From Rhabdophis nuchalis (Eukaryota > Chordata > Lepidosauria > Squamata > Natricidae), in the NCBI GenBank assembly GCA_039707465.1, contig CM077643.1, forward strand, positions 247,594,919 to 247,658,918: a DNA stretch of 64,000 nt, read 5' to 3'. This document shows, piece by piece, positions 11,283 through 21,792 of the stretch; position 1 is the first letter of the stretch; each line of letters opens with the position of its first letter. The notes beneath the pieces are model-generated. The model was not told the origin of the DNA. It searched no databases and saw only the letters and a program-made list of their open reading frames with translations. The position numbers and the translations under genes were made by a program.

Positions 11283-11650
11283 CAGTGGAGGGATTCAAAT
11301 AATTTAACAACCAGTTCTCTGCCCTAATGACCAGCTGGGTAGGCATGGCTCGGTGGTCATGTGACTGGGTGGGTGTGGCCAATTCAACATCACTCACATC
11401 GATGGGTGCTGCGCCTTAGCTGCTAGAATGTAATAAGGGTTAACTGGAGAGGCAGTTTCTGTAAGTAGGGCAATAAAGATTAAACTAGAAACAACACCAG
11501 AATGTTTCCTTCCTGCCTTCCTTACAGGATTAGCCTTCTAAAGTGGAAAAAAAAAAGGAGATTTCTTCCAACAACCGGTTCTCCAAACTGCTTAGAAAGT
11601 TAATAACTGGTTCTCCCGAATAGGCGCGAACTGGCTGAATCCCAACACTG
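11283..11650. mobile_element. Old non-autonomous hAT-like element
   Basis: Ends CAGTGGAGGGATTCAAAT and GCTGAATCCCAACACTG are the termini of the 'CAGTGGTGGGATTCAAAT' family. The interior keeps the 'ggtgtggcc' and 'ggttctcc' segments of the other copies. No clean TSD remains. Confidence 0.65.
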
Positions 11651-12509
11651 TGCACAGCCCTTAGCTTCCATCCTAACACCATTGCTGCCACTCAAAAAGC
11701 ATATTTTGTACCATTTTCCAAGGTACATGGACCTTGGGGAGTGGCACAGTTGCCCCTCACCAAGATCTGCCACGCACCGCTTACCTTCAGGTGATGTTGT
11801 CTTTCTATTGACAGACCCCTGCATCCTACCCAAGTCTCCTCTGAGTCACACAAGGCCTTCATTCTAGAAACAGCTTGGAAGAAGGCTCTTCCACAACCTC
11901 TGCAGCCTACAAAAACCATGTGAAAGCACCGCCTCTTTCTTGTGTAATTTTCCAAGGCTCCACAGGCCACATAGGAGCCTGGCCCTGGCAAATTCTACAG
12001 GATCTGGAGGCTACCTAAGAGCACACCTGATTCTTGCATGGTCTCCGAAATGCACACAAGAACAGGATGTGCTGTCAAGAATAATGCTGGTGAATGCTGG
12101 CTCGTCACCCTAAAGATTGTGTCGTGGTCCCCTTTAACATGTGTATCATTGGTTCACCATTGCTGGCTTAAGCCTTATAGGAAAGCAAGATGAAAAAGTA
12201 AATAAGAGCAGTTAACTATTGATTATTTTTCATTAAAAGGCACTGTTTGAATCTCCAGAGTGTGGCCTCTGGAGCACTTCTAGAAAGTGCTAGTGAATTG
12301 CTCCTTTGCATGTGACGGATAGTAGAAATAATGAATACATAAAAATGATTATATTGTAACTGGGTGCAATTAACATTAATCACTTGGTTCAAATTGAATG
12401 TATAGTTTTTGTAGTGGCTTGACTTACTTCTTGTCCTGTGACTCTGCTCTCTTGTTGAAACTGAATAAAGTTTCATGCCCCTGGCTTCACCCTAACAATC
12501 TAGAAGTCA
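11651..12509. other. No gene recognised
   Basis: No supported feature. A GAATAAAG at 12460-12467 could be a polyadenylation hexamer of a lost element, but nothing around it supports this. Confidence 0.35.
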
Positions 12510-13293
12510 GGTAATCCTCAATTTATGACTGCAATTAGAACCACACAGCTAAGTCTTTCAAGGGAGGATTTACAGTCACAGACCTTATCTGGCATAGAGA
12601 GCTGCCAGGTCAATATCTGCAAAACTTGGCAAGGAGTCTCTGAGAGTCACGAGCCAATTAAGCGAACTAATTGTCTCCTGCAAACTCCACTCCCCTTTCG
12701 CTCCTCTTTCCTTTCCTCTGGGAAGGGCCATTAATCATCACCTGTGGCCTTACTTCCAAGTCGACCCCTATTCTTTAGCTGTTCTCTTTCTCTGTCAAAT
12801 TTGCACATGCGCATGTGCACACTGTGAACAGGCTCCAGCTGTTCGTCTGCCGCACTGATGTCTGAAGTCAGCTGATAACTGGCATATGGCTCTGGCCCTC
12901 TCTCTGCCTCCAACACAGAGCCCTCATCAGAGCCTTCCCCAGAGTCCAGGACTGGCCCATGTTCCTCCCCAACCTCCTCACTGCCCGAATCTGCTACCAG
13001 TTCCGCTGGCTGCTGATGGGCCACAACATCATGCAGTCATTAAGCAAATCCAACTTCCCCCATTGACTTTGCTTGTCATAAGCCATTTGGGAAGGCCACA
13101 CATGGTGATCACTTGAATCTGAGATGCTGCACCCATAGTAAATACATGCTGGTTGCCAAGCACTCAAATTTTGATCACGTGATTTTGGGAACACTGCATG
13201 GTCTTTAAGTGTGAAGATTAACCATGACACTTTTTTCAGTATTGCTGTGACTTCAAGCCATTGCTAAATAAGGAGCAGTAAATTGAGGATGTG
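12510..13293. mobile_element. TIR element ('AGGTAATCCTC' family) split by an insertion
   Basis: The left end AGGTAATCCTCAATTTATGA faces a right end GCAGTAAATTGAGGATGTG. Between about 13030 and 13293 the body matches the complete copy at 16.07-16.44 kb ('ttccccattgac', 'gatcacgtga', 'acttttttcag'). About 490 bases of unrelated sequence interrupt it after the first ~35 bases. It is a non-autonomous DNA transposon with no transposase. Confidence 0.7.
12543..13030 (-). mobile_element. Unclassified insertion, possibly LTR-like, nested in a TIR element
   Basis: It splits the older TIR element. Read on the minus strand it begins TGTTGTGGCCCATCAGCAGC and carries an acidic, in-frame Glu/Asp/Ser-rich stretch of about 97 codons before losing the frame. 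A palindromic ACATGCGCATGTG lies near 12804. Its TG start and compact size would suit an LTR, but I see neither TATA/AATAAA signals nor clean duplications. Confidence 0.4.
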
Positions 13294-14008
13294 TAATTCT
13301 GTTGTATGTAAGAGAAGTAAGAGGAGAATACAAGTAGTAAACTCTTGTTTTTTTCAAGCAACAATGCTACCTGGTAGCTACACTATGAACAAACAGGCAT
13401 ATGATACAGTGTTATTAGCATTGATTGGAAATAGCATATGTAATCTTTTTTCCAGAACTTTTTTCTAGCTGAAAATTTGTCTGCCTTTTCCTCCAGAATT
13501 GTGTTGCATTCCCAAAAATGGATAGAACAACAAAAATGAATATAAAGTCATTCCAATTTCAGTTGTTAAAAAAGCTAAGTAAAATTTACTGAAATATAAT
13601 TTGATGTGTCATTTCTTCTTTTAAAAAGTAATTTATTTACAGTTTTTGTATCCTAAATCAAATTCAATTTGACCCAATATACAGACAACCCGTGGTTCCC
13701 TTTTTGCCTTTAGGCAGTCCTTATTAAACCAGTACTTTGACATGTGCTGATTGCTTTGTGTTTTTAGATCGAGACTGAACTGAGATCTGTTTGCAGGATC
13801 TGATCAAGAATTCATCATGCTTCAATGTATCTTCACTGGGTGGATTTGAAAACAATTTCAAAATGTGTCAGTTATGAATGACTGGAGTTCAAAGGCTTCT
13901 CTAAGGATGTGCTCATCTTAGTTGACCCTCTTATGCATCCTGAACATAGAATTGTCTCTGAGGGCATAAGGCTAGAGATATCTACTAGTTTCACTTTATC
14001 ATCTAAAT
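13294..14008. other. No gene recognised
   Basis: A/T-rich unique-looking sequence. Confidence 0.4.
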
Positions 14009-14141
14009 CAGGGGTGTCAAACTGGCAGTCCACGGGCCAGATGCGTCACGCGCAGGCCACGCCCACCCCAGCTCTGCAAAGGGAAAAATATTCCGATATG
14101 TTGCATGATGGCAACGTGACACGGCACGTTTGACATCCATG
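14009..14141. mobile_element. 133-bp hAT MITE with perfect 8-bp TSD
   Basis: Termini CAGGGGTGTCAAACT and GTTTGACATCCATG are inverted repeats. The octamer ATCTAAAT is repeated exactly at 14001-14008 and 14142-14149. Related copies lie at 19.81 (truncated), 41.08 and 55.74 kb. Confidence 0.9.
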
Positions 14142-15238
14142 ATCTAAATGAAGAGCAAAGATGGAAGTAGACATTCGCTACTTGGAGCATCAACCATTGT
14201 AAAATCTTTTAGACAATTTAAAAATCCTGGAGAAGTTTTGACAGAATGACAAAAGCAGTGTCATGCTATTGCAAAGCAAATGATGCCTGTTTTGTATATG
14301 AGTGTGATGTTGTCATATCACCTGGCATCATGTTCATATGCTTTCCTTGATCGCTTCCACACACACCCCTTCAAGATACCACAAAAACGGATTGGTTAAA
14401 TTACTGGAGAACAGGTTTATCAAGAGCTATTGGTTTTGAAGACTGTGTAACCTTGGAGTTGGGTGCAGCATACCTCCAAATTATAGTTTCAGGACAGCAA
14501 TGGGGATGGGGTGGAGTGTATGTCTCCATCTCCCGCTTCCAAAGAGCCTAAGGACATTTGATTGGCCGTATTAAGTAACAACACATTAGACTAACATGGG
14601 CCTCGGTCTGATTCAGTAGACTATTCCTTTGTTCTTATTGTGTCTGAGTAGAAAACTGCTTTTGGGAATCCCCGCAAATGAGCATTCAGATTTTCAAAGA
14701 ATGCTGTACACCCATATAATTGTTCATTGTACTGCTATGTATGTGCTTTATTTCTCTCAACAAATTCAGTAGACCATACGGTTATTGCACAGAAAAACAA
14801 TCTTTTTAAAAAAACAACCTAGCTCTCCAAGGTCTGAACTGTAAAAATCTGTATGACCACTAGATAAAAGTTTTCTGTATTTCTTTCACACCATCAAATA
14901 ATCATCTAAGTATTTATGGGCCAGATCTGGTAACCTGAATTGCTGAAATCTGCCTCCCCACCTGCCCAGAAGCTGATGGCAGAGATTGCTACAACCAGGG
15001 ACATCTTCATGGGGGGAGGGGGGAGTGTTTAAAAATCAGGAAGGCTGCTGTGATTATACAATCAAAATCCTGCCCTTTTTTACGTGCCAACTTGATGTTC
15101 TCACCACTGCCCCGTGGGTTTCCGGCCACAAACCTGCCTTTCACATTTTAGCTCTGCAAAGCTGACCAGACACATCATTTCAGTCCACTTACAATCCCTT
15201 CCAGAAAGGAAAGTTTTAACTCCTGTGCTCCTCTAAAC
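14142..15238. other. No gene recognised
   Basis: Unique-looking sequence with a G-rich tract at 15010-15026. Confidence 0.4.
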
Positions 15239-15464
15239 CAGAGGTAGTCAACCTTTTTATACCTACCGCCCACTTTTGTATCTCTGTTAGTAGTAAAAGT
15301 TTCTAACCGCCCACCGGTTCCACAGTAATGGTGATTTATAAAGTGGGGAAGTCAATTAAATTAAAAAAAGGAAAGTGCTTCAGTATCAGACAAAACCCCA
15401 ACTGTCCACCATGAAAGCTGGAACGTCCACTAGTATTCGGTAGGGACCAGGTTGACTACCACTG
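15239..15464. mobile_element. 226-bp hAT MITE with perfect 8-bp TSD
   Basis: Termini CAGAGGTAGTCAACCTTT and CAGGTTGACTACCACTG are inverted repeats. CTCTAAAC flanks both sides exactly (15231-15238, 15465-15472). No coding capacity. Confidence 0.92.
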
Positions 15465-16011
15465 CTCTAAACCATTGCAAGAGGTAGGACCTCTAGGATG
15501 CTCCAATAACTAACATTTTATGGGAATGAAAACAACTATATTCTTTTCAAAATCTTTTTGAGAAGAACCATAGCATTTAATTACGGAAACTGAAATGCTG
15601 CCCTGTATTCATCTATGTATGAATACATAGTTGTATTCATACAACTTGTACAATAAACCAAAGATGATTTATTAGGGGTGAAGGAGTGGCCTGACCATAT
15701 TCTCAGGGGTTCTTTAACTGAAGGACAAAAACTTGCCACAGGCAATAAAAATGGGGACTCTATTGGTGATCCTGCCTGGGTTAAATATGAATATGTTTTA
15801 AATTAGAGGCATTTGCAAAGAATGGAGCCATTCAGAGTTCCTTTTGAATCATCTCCAACCAAATGGAAACAAACAGGACCCAAACATCTATAGCCATCGG
15901 CAACGTCAGTTGTTACCATATTTAGTTACCACACACAATTAAAAATGGATCTCTGCCCTCTATTCGTATATGCTCTACAAATGGATAATTGAAAAGTATA
16001 ACACAAATAAC
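15465..16011. other. No gene recognised
   Basis: No features beyond simple A/T-rich sequence. Confidence 0.4.
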
Positions 16012-16059
16012 AGACACACACACAGAGAGACAGACACACAGACACACACACACACACAT
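16012..16059. repeat. (CA)n / (CAGA)n microsatellite
   Basis: Interrupted run of CACACA with CAGAGAGA blocks. Confidence 0.9.
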
Positions 16060-16073
16060 ATTTCCATTCAGCG

Positions 16074-16436
16074 CAGATAGTCTTCGGCTTATGAGCCCAA
16101 AATTTATGTTGCTAAGTGAAACCTTTGTTAAGTGAGTTTTGCCCCATATTACAAACTTTCTTGCCACTGTTATTAAGTGAATATCTGCAGTTACTAACAC
16201 AGTTGTTAAGAGAATCTTGCTTCCCCGTTGACATTTCTTATCAGAAGGTCACAAAAGGTGATGGTCGCCTTTTATCAATGCACTAGCTACCGTTAACAAG
16301 TGTCTAAATTTGGATCACATGACCATGGGGATGCTTCACACTTTGTAAATGCGAAAAATGGTCATGTCACTTTTATCGCTGCCGTTGTAACTTCCTATGG
16401 TCACTAAACAAACTGCTGTAAGTGAAAGACTATCTG
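16074..16436. mobile_element. Complete TIR element ('AGTCCTC' family), 363 bp
   Basis: The left end CAGATAGTCTTCGGCTTATG and the right end GCTGTAAGTGAAAGACTATCTG (22 bases, given by position 16415-16436) are inverted repeats. The body contains repeated 'gttaagtga' units in both halves. The family matches the split copy at 12.51 kb and the longer one at 45.28 kb. Non-autonomous; superfamily undetermined. Confidence 0.75.
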
Positions 16437-16871
16437 CACAAAATGTGCAGGCTGCTGTCAGAAAAGCAGGCAACCGTGGGTATTCCATAGCACTGATTCT
16501 TCCAGGTTATTATGACGACTTGATGGATCTCTGCACACCTGTTTCTGGGGTTGGCAGGTCAAGGGACAATGCTCAGTCCACAAGGTGACTTGCGTTCATG
16601 CGATTTGTGTCAGTGTGGCCTTTGGGACATTTCTCTAGCCATTAACCATTAGTGTCGGTTATTGCCACCATCATGGCTTGAGAGGCTTCCCTTTGAGAAG
16701 ACTCTCCAGGAACTGTCCTCATACACAGGGATCTGGGATTGGTGCAGCCCCTTGTCCCATCTATGCAAGCAGGGATTAGGATGCATCAGAAGCTGCAATC
16801 ACTATTCTGGGAGACGTTGCTTGTATTGACAAGAATGGACAACCTCTAACAGACACAGATATGTATACAAG
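16437..16871. other. No gene recognised
   Basis: Unique-looking sequence between a TIR element and a CR1 copy. Confidence 0.4.
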
Positions 16872-18218
16872 TATACAATAGAGAGTTGGAAGGGACCTCG
16901 GAGGTCTTCTAGTCCAACCCCCTGCCCCAGGCAGGAGCCCTATGCCATTTCAGACAAATGGCTATCCAACATCTTCTTAAAGACTTCCAGTGTTGGGGCA
17001 TTCACTTCTGGAGGCAAGCTGTTCCACTGATTAATTGTTCTAACTGTCAGGAAATTTCTCCTCAGTTCTAAGTTGCTTCTCTCCTTGATTAGTTTCCAAC
17101 CATTGCTTCTTGTTCTACACTCAGGTGCTTTGGAGAATAGTTTGACTCCCTCTTCTTTGTGGCAACCCCTGAGATATTGGAACACTGCTATCAAGTCTCC
17201 CCTGGTCCTTCTTTTCATTAAACTAGACATACCCAGTTCCTATTCTTCATAGGTTTTATGAAGTCTCCAGTCCCCTAATCATCTTTGCTGCTTTCCAGAG
17301 TCTCCACATCTTTTCTACATCTTGGCGACCAAAACTGTATGCAGTATTGCAAGTGTGGCCTTACCAAGGCAATATAAAGTGGTATTAACACTTCACGTGA
17401 TCTTGATTCTATCCCTCTGTTTATGCAGCGTAGAACTGTGTTGGCTTTTTTGGCAGCTGCTGTACATTGCTGGCTCATATTTAAATGGTTGTCCACTAGG
17501 ACTCCAAGATCCCTCTCACAGTTACTACTATTGAGCAAGGTACCACCTATAATGTACCTGTGCATTTGGTTTTTCTTGCCTAAATGTAGAACCTTACTTT
17601 CTTCGCCATTGAATTTCATTTTGTTAGACAGTGCCCAATGTTCAAGTTTGTCAAGATCCTTCTGTATCTTAAGCCTATCTTCTGGAGTGTTGGCTATTCC
17701 TGCCAGCTTGGGGTCATCTGCAAATTTGATGAGTTCCCCATTTATTCCCTCATCCAAATCATTGATGAGTACTGGGCCTAAACCAGAGCCTTGGGGTCTC
17801 CACTGCATACTTCCTTCCATGTAGATGCAGTTCCATTGAGGACTACACGTTGAGTGTGGTTGGTCAGCCAGTTACGAATCCATCTGGTGGTGATGCTATC
17901 TAACCCACATTCTTCTACTTTATCTAGTAGTAGATTATGGTCTACCTTATCAAATGCCTTACTGAAGTCCAAGTAAACTATATCGAGGGCATTCCTCTGG
18001 TCCACTAGTTTGGTCACTTTGTCAAAGAATGCAATAAGATTGGTCTGGCATGATCTGTTTTTGGTGAACCCATGTTGGCTTTTGGCTATTACTTTGTTTA
18101 CTTCTAGGTGTTCGCTAATTCGTTTCTTGATTATCTTTTCCAGAATCTTTCCTGATATTGAGGTCATGTTGATTGGTCTGTAGTTTACGGGATCTATTTT
18201 TTTTACCTTTTTTGAAGA
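16872..18218 (-). pseudogene. CR1 LINE, 5'-truncated, decayed reverse transcriptase
   Basis: The minus strand encodes the C-terminal two-thirds of a CR1 ORF2 in broken frames. 18167-17778 carries the fingers/palm entry (TSISGKILEKIIKKRISEHL, FDKVDHNLLLDKVEECGLDS). 17820-17275 carries the rest of the palm with a FADD in place of YADD, and DLGVLVDNHL. 17230-16940 carries the C-terminus (RTRGDLIAVFQYLRG, TINQWNSLPPEV). At least two frameshifts or small deletions separate the pieces, including one at the GVPQGS motif (now GDPKAL). The 3' end is the canonical 'ggtcccttccaactc' type at about 16880. It is inactive. The clade call (CR1, not L2) rests on the FDKVDHN / RWIRNWLT signatures. Confidence 0.9.
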
Positions 18219-18298
18219 TTTGTAAATGATCTTAAGTATTAAGCAGGAGGTTCAGGAATGCAATAAATTCAGAGGCAACCTCTTTTTTGTAAATGATC
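18219..18298. repeat. ~54-bp insert with 13-bp direct repeats; duplicate of 19979-20031
   Basis: TTTGTAAATGATC occurs exactly at 18219-18231 and 18286-18298. The segment between begins ...GTATTAAGCAGGAGGTTCAGG and is nearly identical (one difference over about 50 bases) to 19979-20031. The arrangement looks like a short retroposed insert with a target duplication. Its source family is unknown. Confidence 0.6.
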
Positions 18299-18944
18299 AA
18301 AAGAAAAATATTTAGTGAAATAAGGATAAGCCGATCAGGCCTTGCAAGACAGTAAGAGGGTTAGTTAGGGGAAGAGGCAGGCTTCTTTTTCAGGAGGTAT
18401 CAGTCCTAATAGCAGATCTTCCTTAAGAACCTCCAGCAACTAATGTCAAGCGGGATTCTTGGGTACCAGCACTAATGGCAACACCACTACAGTCCTCCCT
18501 GAAAATAGATGCCGTGCCACAAAAGGCTTTTTAGATCAAAAGTATCCTTCTAATGCATGGTGGCTAACATTAGACCAGGTCAAAAATGGGTCATTGCTCA
18601 TTAGGACTAGCTCCTCCTACCGTCTAGGCCCCCTACGGTGAGTTTACGCCACTTATGGGAAACATACAAATTTAACGAAAGCACTTTCCCCAAATATTTC
18701 TTGAGATTACGGCTGCAAATGAATGGGTTTTGATCTCCAAAAGAGGGGATTTGCAAGTGCTTGCTAGGTGACCATTTTAACTGGCCAGGATCTTTGTCAT
18801 CTCTGAAATACGGTTGCTAATATTAAATAAGGAGGTAATACATCATTTTGGCCTTTGCCCATTTCCCCAGCTTTCTGTTTCTTATAGCCACAGACTTGGC
18901 ACATTAGAACAGTTGCTTTCTTCTCATTCTCTTGTGCTCACGGA
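18299..18944. other. No gene recognised
   Basis: No supported feature. Confidence 0.4.
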
Positions 18945-19338
18945 ATTTATTTTTATTTATTTGTATCCCACCTTTATTAGTTTCACAAACAACTCAAGGC
19001 AGTGAATGTATCCAGCATACCTCCTCCTATTTTGCCCACAACAACAACCCTGTGAGATGAGTTTGGCTGAGGGAGAGTGTCCCAGCTGGCTTTTATGGCT
19101 AAGGCAGGATTAGAACTCCCGATCTCCACTTTTCTAGACCAGGGTCGCCAACCTTTCAGACCTTAGAAACCACTAAATTCATAATTTTAAATCCCACAGA
19201 CCACTAATATGAATTTTTCAAAAACATAAAACAGTATTTAATGCAATATAAAAAATGCAAATAACTTTTCTGCGGCCCACCAAAATTTTCTTGCGGACTA
19301 TGGGTTGGTAACCGCTGTTCTAGACTGATGCCTTAACC
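18945..19338 (-). mobile_element. tRNA-derived SINE interrupted by a hAT MITE
   Basis: In reverse the segments read as the SINE at 610-843: tail (ATTTATTTTTATTTATTTGT on the plus strand), 'acaaccctgtgag', 'ggattagaactcccgat' (B box) and, after the MITE, 'tgatgccttaacca' (A box). The insertion at 19140-19317 splits it near the tRNA head. Confidence 0.7.
19140..19317. mobile_element. 178-bp hAT MITE with perfect 8-bp TSD, nested in a SINE
   Basis: Termini CAGGGTCGCCAACCTTTC and GGGTTGGTAACCGCTG are inverted repeats. TTCTAGAC flanks both sides exactly (19132-19139, 19318-19325). Confidence 0.92.
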
Positions 19339-19349
19339 AAAGGTGTGAA

Positions 19350-19811
19350 GCTCATGGCACGGGACCTAGCTATCTGCGGGATCGCATCCTGCCCCATACA
19401 TCCCTGCGGCCGATCCGCTCCCACAGAGAGGGACTTCTCCGGGTGCCGTCCACCAGGCTATGCCAGCGGGCGACGCCCAGGGGAAGGGCCTTTTCTGTGG
19501 CGAGCCCGACCCTCTGGAACGACCTTCCCCCCGAAATCAGAACAACCATGGACCTCCGCTCCTTCCGTCAAAAATTAAAAACACATTTCTTTTGCTTGGC
19601 CAGCTTGGGATAACTTAACTGTTTTTAGGGTTTTTTAGGGGTGTCTTAGTTTTAACATGGGATTTTAGCGCAGGGTTTAGTTTAATTCTTTTTAACACTG
19701 TATTGTTTGTGGTTTTATATGTACTTTTAATTTCCCTATGCCCCGCCTCGAGTCCCTTTGGGGAGAGAGAGCGGGTTATAAATTAAATTATTTATTTATT
19801 TATTTATTTAT
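19350..19811 (+). mobile_element. L2 LINE 3' fragment, subfamily A
   Basis: It keeps the last ~85 codons of L2 ORF2 (…LRVPSTRLCQRATPRGRAFS…WNDLPPEIRTTMDLRS…), the 3' UTR with GCCCCGCCTCGAGTCCC...GGGTTATAAATT, and a (TTTA)n tail. The TRLCQRATPRGRA signature groups it with the complete copy at 20.7-25.3 kb. Confidence 0.85.
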
Positions 19812-19921
19812 GGCCCACAGCCCAGATATGTCAAGCGCTGGCCACGCCCATCCCATTTAGCAAAGGAGGAAAGTCGCGATATGTCACATGGTGATGTGGC
19901 ACCCCGAGTTTGACACCCCTG
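19812..19921. mobile_element. Truncated hAT MITE (CAGGGGTGTCAAAC family)
   Basis: The right terminus GAGTTTGACACCCCTG is intact and the interior resembles the 14.01-kb copy ('ggccacgccca', 'cgatatgt'). The left end is replaced by the L2 (TTTA)n tail. Confidence 0.65.
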
Positions 19922-19978
19922 CACTACACCAAACTGGCCGTCATGCCTGCAAGCCATATTTTCTCTGGCTCTCCTGCA

Positions 19979-20031
19979 GTATTAAGCAGGAGGTTCAGGA
20001 ACGCAATAAATTCAGAGGCAACCTCTTTCCC
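19979..20031. repeat. Second copy of the ~50-bp duplicated segment
   Basis: Begins GTATTAAGCAGGAGGTTCAG and ends in GGCAACCTCTTT, near identical to 18236-18285. It lacks the flanking 13-bp repeats of the other copy and is preceded by CTCTCCTGCAG. Confidence 0.6.
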
Positions 20032-20540
20032 TGGATCCTGCCTTTCTCTCTCTCTCTCTCTTTCTCTCTCTCCCCAACACTGTAGTTCATTCTGCCAGTC
20101 TGGGGAAGACTTGGGAGTGTTGTGTTTGTACAGCTGTTTTTTTCCTGCCTTGTTCTCTAAAATAATACCAATCTGTCAAAATAAAGTCAAAGCTAATGAT
20201 GCTTCTTGCATGAGACTTCTTCGGCATTAATAAAACCAAGATGTTCTCTTGATTTATGCCACCTTCTAAATGTCATGGAATGTGTCTCTAAGTACTCAGA
20301 ACATCCACAAGGAAAATGCAATGAGTGTGCTGAAGTGATACATGGTGATGCACACAAATTAGCATTGCAGACCCTCTTGCAGCTTCCACCTCATCACGGA
20401 AACACTCCTGGGGATGGGCACATTGAGGCTCTGGGTGGGATTTTTTTTTTTAATTAGCAGAAAGAGGATTCTATGTGGGCACACCCCACTTCTACTCTGA
20501 ATCAGTCATTTGGGTGGGGTCATATTTTTATAATGTATCC
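20032..20540. other. No gene recognised
   Basis: A short (TC)n run near 20045-20070, otherwise unremarkable. Confidence 0.4.
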
Positions 20541-20709
20541 TGCCCACCTAAGCAGGTCGAAAGCATGCAAAATGCAAGTAGATAAATAGGTACCACTTCA
20601 GTGGGAAGGTTCCGTGCACCTCAGTGTATAAATATGCTGGCCAGAGGACCACGGAAATGTCTTTGGACAATGCTGGCTCTCTCAGTTAAGAAATGGAGAC
20701 GAGCATCAC
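20541..20709 (+). mobile_element. Sauria-type SINE, 5' part, split by the L2
   Basis: The segment 'cgaaagcatgcaaaatgcaagtag ... gagacgagcatcac' is the middle of the SINE seen complete at 25.38-25.72 kb. Its missing 3' end resumes at 25265 after the L2. Confidence 0.8.
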
Positions 20710-20877
20710 GAAGACTGAGCATGCGCGAAGGAATGGCGGCGGAGCTTTGAGGCGATGCTGACCGGAGGCCCATTTGGCTTCGGGGGACGCGGCCGGCCCC
20801 TTTGGGGTGATCGGTAAGGGCCGGCCCAGCAAGTTGAAGACCCAGCCGTCACACTAAGGCCTTTCCAACGCCGGTGA

Positions 20878-21560
20878 GTGTGACGGCTGAGACGGGAGGC
20901 GCGGGGGGGGAGCCCGGAGGAAACGCCGGAAAAAAAAACGCCGGGAGGCCGGAAAGTCGGAGGCCCTAGCGGAGGCCAAGCAAAGGCTGGAGGCTCTGGT
21001 AGACCGTTAGAGCGGCGGCAGAGGGAGCGCCGGAAGGCCGGAGGCCCTGGCAGAAGCCGGTGGAGGCCGGAGGCCTCAGACGGAATGGAGCGGCGGTGGA
21101 GAGCGCCGGAAGATCCTGAGGCCCTGGCGGAGGCTGGTGGAGGCCGGAGGCCCTGGCGGAGCGGCGGCGGAGAGCGCCAAAAGGCCGGAGGCCCCAGCGG
21201 AGGTTGGCGGAGGCTGGTGGCCCCCGGCGGAGGGGCTGAGTGGCAGCGGAGCGCTGGAGGGAGCGCCGGAACGCCGGGTGGAAAGGCGGAGCGGCGGCGG
21301 AGCAGTGGCAGAGCTGCGCGGACCATCTCAAATCCGGTGGAGGCCCCCGTGGAGCAGCGAGGCCGGGTGAAGGCCTCCACAGGGGATGGCTGGTGAGGTT
21401 GGCGGCCGCAGAGGGACGGGAGGTGCGGCGGACCGATGGAGCGCTGGAGGCCCCAACAGAGGCCTATTGGAGTGGTGGAGGCCCTGGCTGAGGCCCTGGT
21501 GTGGGGTGGCGAGCCTGCGACGCGGTGAGGCCCTGTGGAGGCCTGATAGAACAGTGGAGG
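20878..21560 (+). repeat. G/C-rich degenerate tandem repeat in the L2 5' UTR
   Basis: Repeated GGAGGCC, GGCGGAG and GCCGGAGGCCC units form an imperfect VNTR with periods of roughly 40-60 bases. Long open frames on both strands (up to 346 codons on the minus strand) result from the lack of stops in G/C-rich repeats. By analogy with other LINEs, this region is expected to hold the internal promoter. Confidence 0.7.
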
Positions 21561-21792
21561 GAATTTTCCTCCCCCCCCCCCCCAGGACTCCCCGATAAAA
21601 CATCTACGGGGAGGGGGGGTGAGAGTGAAGCAAGGCCAGCCCAAAGGAAAAACAGCTCCAGCCACCCCGTGGAAAGCCTCTACCCGAGGAAGAACTGACT
21701 GACTCTTATGATCTATTTCCCCTGTTGATTTGACTTGCATTTGCACTTTATCTTGGCGTTTCCTCCCTTAAAGCCAGCAATGGAGCCACGGG

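Noticed and set aside
12731..13024. 97-codon acidic minus-strand frame as a possible gene
   Set aside because: It starts at the very edge of an insertion nested in a TIR element and has no extension or splice signals; kept only as part of that insertion.
20706..21746. 346-codon open frame on the minus strand
   Set aside because: It lies opposite the G/C-rich tandem-repeat 5' UTR of the L2; the Pro/Arg/Ser-rich repeats reflect base composition.
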